NCBI GenBank assembly: GCA_018711625.1
Contig: DVID01000016.1
Location: 1-39,556 of the forward strand
Length of the DNA stretch: 39,556 nucleotides
Direction: 5' to 3'
Source of the DNA: Candidatus Limicola stercorigallinarum
Lineage (GTDB): Bacteria; Actinomycetota; Coriobacteriia; Coriobacteriales; Coriobacteriaceae
A model generated the notes under the pieces. The model searched no databases. It saw only the letters and a program-made list of their open reading frames with translations, and had not been told where the DNA came from. The translations under genes were made by a program, and so were the position numbers. Positions 34,171 to 39,556 of this stretch are shown here, one piece after another; positions within the stretch are counted from its first letter, which is position 1; each line of letters opens with the position of its first letter.

Positions 34171-35577
34171 CTACGCCTCGCCAAGCAACGTCTTCTTGAT
34201 TGACGCGGCGGCCGTCTTGCCGGCACCCATCGCTAGGATGACGGTTGCGGCACCGGTTACAATATCTCCGCCTGCCCATACCTTGGGGTTGGAGGTGCGA
34301 CCTTCCTCGTCCGTCTCAATGAGGCCCCAGCGGTTGAGCTCGACATCGGCGCAGAGCTTCGCGAAGGGGTTGGCGCGCGTGCCGATGGCGGTAACAGCCA
34401 CGTCGCAGGGAATGGCAAATTCGGAGCCCTCGATGGGGATGGGACGACGACGGCCGGAGGCGTCGGGCTCGCCCAGCTCCATGCGCTGCAGCTCAATGGT
34501 CGAAACAAAGCCGTCTGGACCAGGCAAGAAGCGCAGCGGGTTCGCAAGCTCAAGGATCTCCACGCCCTCCTCCTTGGCATGGTGAATCTCTGCGCGGCGG
34601 GCGGGCATCTCGGCCTCGGTACGGCGATAGGCAAGCGTTACCTTCTCGGCACCCAGGCGAAGCGCCGTGCGCGCGGCGTCCATGGCCACGTTGCCGCCGC
34701 CAAACACCACGACGTTCTTGCCGTGGCGGATGGGCGTATCGTACTCGGGGAACTCGTAGGCCTTCATAAGGTTCGTGCGCGTGAGATACTCGTTTGCGCA
34801 GTACACGCCCGGGAGGTTTTCGCCCGGCACATGCAAGAAGCGCGGCAGGCCCGCGCCCACTGCCAGGTACAGTGCGTCGAAGCCCTCCTCATTGAAGAGC
34901 TCGTCGGCATCGAACAAGCGTCCAGCGACCGAGTTGTACTCAAAGTGCACGCCCAGCTGCTCCAAGCCATCAATCTCACGCTTAACGATGGCTTTGGGAA
35001 GACGGAACTCGGGGATGCCGTAGGTGAGCACGCCGCCGCCCGTGAAGAACGCCTCGAACACGGTGACATCAAAGCCCTCACGCGCCAGCTCGCCGGCGCA
35101 GGCGATACCAGAGGGGCCAGAACCCACGATGGCGACCTTGTGGCCGTTGGAGGGTTTGCACGCAGGTGCCGTGCCCACCTCGTCGGCCATGTCACCCACC
35201 ATGCGCTCGAGCTGACCGATGGCTACCGGCTCGCCCTTCCTGCCCAGGATGCATTTGCCCTCGCACTGGTTCTCCTGCGGACACACGCGGCCGCAAACAG
35301 AGGGCAGCAGGTTGTCCTGCTTGATGGCTTCAAGCGCGCCCGCCCAGTCTTCGGCGCGAATCTTCTCAATGAACTGGGGAATATGCACGCCTACCGGGCA
35401 GCCCTCCATGCAGAGGGGTTTCTTGCAGTCGAGGCAGCGGTTGGCTTCGGCGATGGCATCGGCCTTGGTATAGCCGGTGTCAACAGGACGAAAATCGCGG
35501 GCGCGCTCGGCGGCCGGCTCTTCGTTTGCCGGCGTGCGGGGCACGCCGACCTTGGGGCGATATGTTACTTCTGGCAT
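34171..35577 (-). CDS. nfnB: NfnB/GltD-like NADPH-dependent flavoprotein subunit
   Basis: This 468-residue subunit binds FAD, NADP(H) and iron-sulfur clusters. The N-terminal region has the ferredoxin-type pattern CLDCKKPLCMEGCPV and a second set CGRVCPQENQCEGKC (residues about 47-110). The FAD-binding motif VAIVGSGPSGIACAGE begins at about 150, the NADP motif VVVFGGGNVAMDAA at about 290, and the FAD-closing WAGGDIVTGAATV is near the C-terminus. Together with the upstream gene it corresponds to electron-bifurcating ferredoxin:NADP+ oxidoreductase (NfnAB) or to glutamate synthase small-subunit-like enzymes. The pairing favours Nfn. The ATG overlaps the nfnA stop by 13 bases, so translation is coupled. 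Confidence 0.88.
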   Translation of the reverse strand: MPEVTYRPKVGVPRTPANEEPAAERARDFRPVDTGYTKADAIAEANRCLDCKKPLCMEGCPVGVHIPQFIEKIRAEDWAGALEAIKQDNLLPSVCGRVCPQENQCEGKCILGRKGEPVAIGQLERMVGDMADEVGTAPACKPSNGHKVAIVGSGPSGIACAGELAREGFDVTVFEAFFTGGGVLTYGIPEFRLPKAIVKREIDGLEQLGVHFEYNSVAGRLFDADELFNEEGFDALYLAVGAGLPRFLHVPGENLPGVYCANEYLTRTNLMKAYEFPEYDTPIRHGKNVVVFGGGNVAMDAARTALRLGAEKVTLAYRRTEAEMPARRAEIHHAKEEGVEILELANPLRFLPGPDGFVSTIELQRMELGEPDASGRRRPIPIEGSEFAIPCDVAVTAIGTRANPFAKLCADVELNRWGLIETDEEGRTSNPKVWAGGDIVTGAATVILAMGAGKTAAASIKKTLLGEA

Positions 35578-36401
35578 GCGCAGGCCTCCTCGTGATGCTT
35601 GATGGATGCGGCCTCTTCGGCCTTGTAGCTGGCCTGACGATGTGCCAGGTCGTCCCAGTCAACCAGGTCGGCGTTAAAGTCGGGACCGTCGACGCAGGCA
35701 AAGAGCGTCTCGCCGCCCACCTCCACGCGGCAGCAACCGCACATGCCCGTGCCGTCGACCATGATGGGGTTCAGGCTGGCGATGATGGGAACCTTGTGCT
35801 CGCGGCAGGTGCGTGCCGAGAACTTCATCATGGGCACGGGGCCCACAGCAAAGGCAGAGTCGATGGCTTCCGTTTCGCACAGGCGTGCGAGGGGTAGCGT
35901 GACTACGCCCTTTTCGCCCATAGAGCCATCGTCAGTGGTGATGTAGAGTCCTTCAAGGGGCAGCGCCTCAAACTGCTCAACGAGAATGAGCAGGTCTTTG
36001 TTACGTGCGCCCATGATCACAGAGACCTTCTTGCCCTGGTCGCACAGCATGCGCGCCACGGGGTAGGCAATGGCTAGGCCAACGCCGCCGCCGATGACGG
36101 CCACGCGGTCGCCCTCAATCTCGGTGGGCTTGCCAAGCGGGCCGGTGATATCGCGAATGTAGTCACCCTCGTTGAGCTGGGAGAGGCACATGGTGGTTTT
36201 GCCCACCACCATGAAAATGAACTCAATCCAGCCCTCTTCAGGATTCCAGTTAGCAAAGGTGAATGGAACGCGTTCGCCGGTTTCGTCGGCGCGAACCATG
36301 AGGAACTGGCCGGCGTGCGCCTTTTTGGCCATCCTTGGTGCTTCGACGCGCAGCTCGAAGACCTTCTCCGAGAACTGCGTCTTCTTCAGGATCTTGAACA
36401 T
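35565..36401 (-). CDS. nfnA: NfnA-like FAD/[2Fe-2S] oxidoreductase subunit
   Basis: The 278-residue protein belongs to the sulfide/dihydroorotate dehydrogenase-like FAD/NAD-binding family. The ferredoxin-reductase fold shows VPFTFANWN (flavin-binding) and VIGGGVGLAIAYPVARML (NAD-binding, about 100-117). The C-terminal cysteine cluster GMCGCCRV with a later Cys in LFACVDGPDFNA coordinates the [2Fe-2S] cluster. With NfnB it would couple NADH and ferredoxin oxidation to NADP+ reduction in an anaerobe. The ATG at 36401 has GAGAGGGG upstream; an open frame further upstream has no ribosome site. The C-terminal tail is Cys/Ala/His-rich. Confidence 0.88.
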   Translation of the reverse strand: MFKILKKTQFSEKVFELRVEAPRMAKKAHAGQFLMVRADETGERVPFTFANWNPEEGWIEFIFMVVGKTTMCLSQLNEGDYIRDITGPLGKPTEIEGDRVAVIGGGVGLAIAYPVARMLCDQGKKVSVIMGARNKDLLILVEQFEALPLEGLYITTDDGSMGEKGVVTLPLARLCETEAIDSAFAVGPVPMMKFSARTCREHKVPIIASLNPIMVDGTGMCGCCRVEVGGETLFACVDGPDFNADLVDWDDLAHRQASYKAEEAASIKHHEEACACQK

Positions 36402-36766
36402 AGAACCCCTCTCTTGTAGGGGGCCACGAGGCGCGCGGGCGCGCATCCCGAGCCCTGTATTGGCGGCTGCGCATGGAGGGCGCTCTTGGGTGCCCGTTAC
36501 GCGCCGGTTGCAAGGTTCTTGCGTGCCTGGCGCGCGGCCCCGTTCGTTGTGCGGATGGGGCCGATGCTTGGCACCTGTCGCTCCGTGGAACAGCTGCGCA
36601 TACCATCACGAGTATACCCGCATGGTTGTCCGGCTGTCTGCGGCTCTTAGCATGATTGCGAGATGGTCAAATTGTGCGTGCGGCGGGACGGGCATGCGGG
36701 TGCGTTGTTGCAGTTGTCATGCCGTTCTCGTCACGTTCTTGGCACGCTTGTTATTGGTGCGTGGTC
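36402..36766. other. Intergenic region between pth and nfnA
   Basis: This 365-base gap carries a possible minus-strand promoter for nfnAB: TATACT (36611-36616 on the plus-strand coordinates) with CAGACA about 18 bases upstream as a weak -35 box. GC-rich repeats follow towards nfnA, but no gene or clear hairpin with a T-run was found. Confidence 0.45.
36611..36616 (-). promoter_or_regulatory. Possible -10 box of nfnAB
   Basis: TATACT on the minus strand, about 210 bases before the nfnA start. The -35 candidate CAGACA is only partly like TTGACA. Confidence 0.35.
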
Positions 36767-37396
36767 TTACCGTTTGCCGCCCTGCCCGCGGGTTCCGCCC
36801 ACACGCTTGAGGGCCTGCTCGGCTCCCTGGGCAAGGGCGATCTCGCACGCATCTGCCGCGCGCATCACGGCATCTTGGAACTCCTCAAGGTCGCGTCCTT
36901 TAAGGCGACGGAGCACATAGTCAGCGCCCGGCATGCGTCCAGGCGGCTTGCCAATGCCTACGCGCACGCGCACAAAGTCGCGGTTGCCCAGCTTATCGAT
37001 GATGGAGCGCAGGCCATTGTGCCCGGCGTGTCCGCCGCCAATTTTAATTTGCACGGTTCCGGGGTTGAGCTCGAGCTCATCGTGGATTACCAGGAGCTCT
37101 TCAGGCTTAATGCGGTTGGCAGCGCACAGCTTGGATATGGGCCCACCGCTCGTGTTCATGTATGACTGCGGCTTTACCAGCAGTACCTCGCGCGTACCAG
37201 AAGGTTCGTCAGGGTCGTTGACCTTTACTGTGGCAACCTCGGCGCCCGACTGGTTCTTCCAATAGGTCACGTGCCCGCGGCGCGCAAGCTCGTCAATGGT
37301 GGCAAAGCCGGCGTTGTGCCGGGTCTCGGCGTACTCCGGGTCGGGGTTGCCCAAGCCGGCGACCATACGGATTTTCTGCTGTCGGTTTCCTGCCAT
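36767..37396 (-). CDS. pth: Peptidyl-tRNA hydrolase
   Basis: Pth cleaves the ester bond of peptidyl-tRNA released from stalled ribosomes. The 209-residue protein has the family pattern: GLGNPDPEYAETRHNAGF with the catalytic His, LLVKPQSYMNTSGGP, IHDELELNPG with the catalytic Asp, and GGGHAGHNGLRSI. Length is slightly above the usual ~190, through a C-terminal Arg/Gly-rich tail. The ATG at 37396 has GAAAGGGA six bases upstream; the open frame further upstream is GC-rich and not family-like. Confidence 0.95.
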   Translation of the reverse strand: MAGNRQQKIRMVAGLGNPDPEYAETRHNAGFATIDELARRGHVTYWKNQSGAEVATVKVNDPDEPSGTREVLLVKPQSYMNTSGGPISKLCAANRIKPEELLVIHDELELNPGTVQIKIGGGHAGHNGLRSIIDKLGNRDFVRVRVGIGKPPGRMPGADYVLRRLKGRDLEEFQDAVMRAADACEIALAQGAEQALKRVGGTRGQGGKR

Positions 37397-37734
37397 GGCA
37401 TCCCTTTCGTTGTACGCGCAGGCGCGCGGCATGCGCGAGCCTGCCTGTGCCGGGGCCGTGGACACGCGCTCGCGTGCTCGTCGCGCTTCCATGGTGACGG
37501 CCCGCGCCCGCCCTGTCAACGCAGTCGCTCTCGTTTATGTGCCCCCGTGCCGGAACAGTTCTCCCGATCCGAACGACCTTCCCAATTACTGTCGCAAATC
37601 TTCCCAATATCTTACGCAAAAAAGTCCAAAAACGGCCCACAACCTGCATAAACAAGATTCTCAATCCATGTTGCCGGAGACCGTGGTACGCTTCGGCAAC
37701 CCTCCTTGCAACATGCCGATAGATAGGGGCGGCC
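37397..37734. other. Divergent intergenic region, pth / DUF559-type gene
   Basis: This 338-base gap is locally AT-rich at about 37575-37670. Two copies of CTTCCCAAT (37578-37586 and 37600-37608) lie 22 bases apart, about two helical turns, and may bind a regulator. No clear promoter hexamer pair was found for either gene. Confidence 0.4.
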
Positions 37735-38808
37735 ATGCATGGTTCTTTTGTGCTTTCACATTGCTCGGCGCTGCGCGCCATCCGCCACGCACGGAGCGTA
37801 TACAACAGGGTGACATGGACGCGTGTGGGTAAGACTGAGCAACGTCAGGTGCTCAACGCGTGCGCGCCTCGGGCAAAAGAGGTCGACGCTGCATGGCTTG
37901 AACGATGGTTGCCCAACGATCCGATGCAGGGCGAGGAGCTTCACGTTCTGGTGGGCGATCAAGCGTTGCGACGATCGCGCCCGCACCTCGAGTGCCACGT
38001 GCAGTCCGCTCCGTTGCCCGCGGGCTCCCTTATGCGGCTCGCGCCCGGGCTGTACTGCTGCTCGCCGGCGTACGTGGCGCTGCAGTGCACGGCGGGAAAG
38101 ACGTTCGGCGAAAGCATCGCATTGCTCATGGAGCTGCTGGGGACCTATTCCCTCCCCGCTGAGGCCACCTATTCCATCGCATGGGGCGGCACGTGGTCCG
38201 ATGCCAACGAGCGCAATGCCGTTGAGCAGGCGCACTATCGCTGCGAGCCCGCGGTGACTCCAGGGGAGCTGCGCGCCATGGCCAGATGGGCGCGTGGCAG
38301 CACGCGCGCGGTGTTTCGCGAGGCGGTTCGCTTGGCGGCGGCGGGCGCGGCGTCTCCGGCGGAGTCGACTATGTACGGCATGCTGGGGCTGCCCATGAGA
38401 CATGGGGGTTTCGGCCTGTCAACGCTGCAGCCTGGCGGCATGCAGCTCAACAAGCGCGTGGATTTCACTGAGCAGGCGGTTCGGATGGCATCGGGGATGC
38501 CATATGCTGTTCTGGATGCGTATCTGCCTGCGGCGAAAACCGACATAGAGTACAACGGCATCGGGCACGAGTGGGAGAACGCCCGTATGCACGATGGGCA
38601 GCGCAACAATGGACTTCGAGGCATGGGCATCAAGGTGCTCGTGATTAATCGCGACCAGATGCGTGACATCCCGGCGCTCGAAGCGATAGCCAAGTCGGTA
38701 TACCACGATGCGGGCGTGCGGTTCAGGTACTACATCAAGGGATATCGGGTTCGTCAGCAGGAGCTGCTTAACAGTCTGCGTAAGGGCGTGGGGTTGCCAC
38801 CGGTATAG
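37735..38808 (+). CDS. DUF559/AbiEi-like protein with intact nuclease motif
   Basis: The 357-residue protein is of the same broad type as the gene at 26302. The N-terminal region (FVLSHCSALRAIRHAR, later LAPGLYCCSPAYVALQC) resembles AbiEi-like actinobacterial proteins. A Vsr/DUF559-type nuclease domain fills the C-terminal third: Glu in SPAESTMYGML, Asp in VLDAYLP, IEYNGIGHEWENARMHDGQR, then the strand IKVLVINRDQMRD. Unlike the gene at 26302, the D...ExxG core is kept, so it may cut or bind DNA. AGGGGC precedes the ATG. No toxin or methylase partner is adjacent. Function is unknown. Confidence 0.75.
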   Translation: MHGSFVLSHCSALRAIRHARSVYNRVTWTRVGKTEQRQVLNACAPRAKEVDAAWLERWLPNDPMQGEELHVLVGDQALRRSRPHLECHVQSAPLPAGSLMRLAPGLYCCSPAYVALQCTAGKTFGESIALLMELLGTYSLPAEATYSIAWGGTWSDANERNAVEQAHYRCEPAVTPGELRAMARWARGSTRAVFREAVRLAAAGAASPAESTMYGMLGLPMRHGGFGLSTLQPGGMQLNKRVDFTEQAVRMASGMPYAVLDAYLPAAKTDIEYNGIGHEWENARMHDGQRNNGLRGMGIKVLVINRDQMRDIPALEAIAKSVYHDAGVRFRYYIKGYRVRQQELLNSLRKGVGLPPV

Positions 38809-38853
38809 GGCGTTCGGATGCTCGTGCGGGTATTCTGCACACAGCCCGATATA

Positions 38854-38891
38854 GCATGAGGTGCGGCGCGCGGTCGCGCTGCACCTCATGC
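38854..38891 (+). terminator. Long hairpin after the DUF559-type gene
   Basis: GCATGAGGTGC (38854-38864) pairs with GCACCTCATGC (38881-38891), and an inner GCGCG/CGCGC stem closes a CGGT loop. There is no T-run after it. It is 45 bases after the stop codon. Confidence 0.6.
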
Positions 38892-39195
38892 ACGAACGCT
38901 CGTCGAGCCTTGTCGCGTCCCACCGTGCTTGCTCGCTTTAGAATTGTGCCACCACGTGTGGAGGTGCGTTGCCGGCTTTCCTGCAGGCATGGAGCCAGCC
39001 CTAACCGCGGCCTCTCACAGGCGCCTTGCTGCCGTCCTTTGGGCGGCGTTTGCCGCGGCGCCGTCGCCGCGGCGCCATCCGCTTTGCTGTTCCCTGCGGC
39101 GCCCCCATATTGATTCCGCGGGGCACCCCGTATTGGGCGCAAACAAGGGGATCAAGGCCAGCTGTGATGTTATTGATGGGCACGAAGGTAAAAAG

Positions 39196-39388
39196 TGGTG
39201 GTGCAGTTCAGATATGTACGATTGGCCGCCGTTAAAACGAGAGTCGGGAATAATTCAGGTTTGAAAACGCGCCAATCGGATACCAAATCAATCATAAAGA
39301 TATTTTATATGAAGTAAAAATGATATATCTTCGCCAGGGAGCGTTGTGAGCCGAAATGCGCATCGTACATAACTGAACTGAGCCACCA
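39196..39388. mobile_element. AT-rich inverted-repeat element, ends related to the carA-carB element
   Basis: The ends 39196-39222 and 39362-39388 are inverted repeats matching at 24 of 27 positions. Their inner halves, CAGTTCAGATATGTACGAT on the left, resemble the ends of the 4322-4525 element (GTTCAGATATGAACGAT) apart from one base. The 193-base length is also similar. The centre is AT-rich, with an inner stem AAGATAT/ATATCTT (39297-39331), and unlike the rest of the window. No transposase frame is present. Confidence 0.55.
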
Positions 39389-39556
39389 GAATAAGCGCGC
39401 GTAGTTGGCAAAACGATCTGACCGCATGTTGAGGGACGGAGGCCGGCCTAGAAACGTGCATAAAATATAGTCATGCGTGAATAGTCGAGCATCGCTGAGG
39501 CATTCGGGGCTTGGGAGGGCGGTGCAATCCCAGTTGGCGTTGACGATCAGCGGATG

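Larger units (their letters stand above)
38809..39556. other. Long tail region without a convincing gene
   Basis: This 748-base stretch begins with a long hairpin (38854-38891) after the last gene. It then has a GC-rich part with a short Arg-rich frame on the minus strand at 39001-39183, an AT-rich inverted-repeat element (39196-39388), and a possible TATAGT box near 39470. No reading frame here has a ribosome site and a recognisable product. The window ends inside it. Confidence 0.5.

Noticed and set aside
1-39556. tRNA, rRNA, CRISPR arrays, phage or conjugation genes
   Set aside because: None was found on either strand. There are no regularly spaced repeats and no cloverleaf-like sequences I could recognise.

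Overview
The window looks like a chromosomal segment of a GC-rich, anaerobic, fermentative actinobacterium of the class Coriobacteriia, most likely Collinsella or a close relative. This is inferred from remembered family patterns, not from a search. The supporting gene set is a class B sortase, a CmpB-family membrane protein, an NfnAB-type bifurcating oxidoreductase, MoaE, a galactitol-type PTS, a YfcC-type carrier and two solitary DUF559/AbiEi-like proteins. Codon use is strongly GC-rich in nearly all genes. No rRNA, tRNA, CRISPR array, transposase or phage gene was found.

Layout. 1-1347: end of an ABC exporter gene and an unrecognised membrane-anchored protein. 1453-2346 (-): pyridoxamine/pyridoxal kinase. 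2675-7889: carA and carB, separated by a 204-bp element with perfect 27-bp terminal inverted repeats. 8098-10818: an M20 amidohydrolase and a YfcC-family carrier, a likely uptake-and-hydrolysis pair for acylated amino acids or peptides. 11060-12594: purE and a class B sortase. 12813-13634 (-): a GntR/UTRA regulator. 14004-15377: a CmpB-like membrane protein. 15548-15955 (-): moaE.

16478-21443 is the most interesting block. It is a sugar-phosphate operon encoding an archaeal-type triosephosphate-isomerase-like protein, a YjbQ protein, a galactitol-type PTS IIC, a small two-helix membrane protein, a class II ketose-bisphosphate aldolase and a PTS IIA. No IIB gene is present. Its promoter region carries a 9-bp sequence (TATACAAGT) that also lies upstream of the GntR gene, so the GntR protein probably controls both. 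21633-25410: purF, purM and purN. 26302-27453 and 37735-38808: two divergent DUF559-type proteins. 27785-29563: a PrsA-like foldase and a YqeY protein, separated by a nested RNA-like hairpin. 29928-33226: a polar amino acid ABC importer with a Tat-type lipoprotein receptor. 33269-34021: a cytidylate-kinase-like protein. 34171-36401 (-): NfnB and NfnA. 36767-37396 (-): peptidyl-tRNA hydrolase. 38809-39556: a 748-bp tail without a convincing gene, holding an AT-rich element whose ends resemble those of the carA-carB element.

Nucleotide synthesis dominates (carAB, purE, purF-M-N). The accessory content is the PTS operon with its regulator, three long inverted-repeat elements and the DUF559 proteins.
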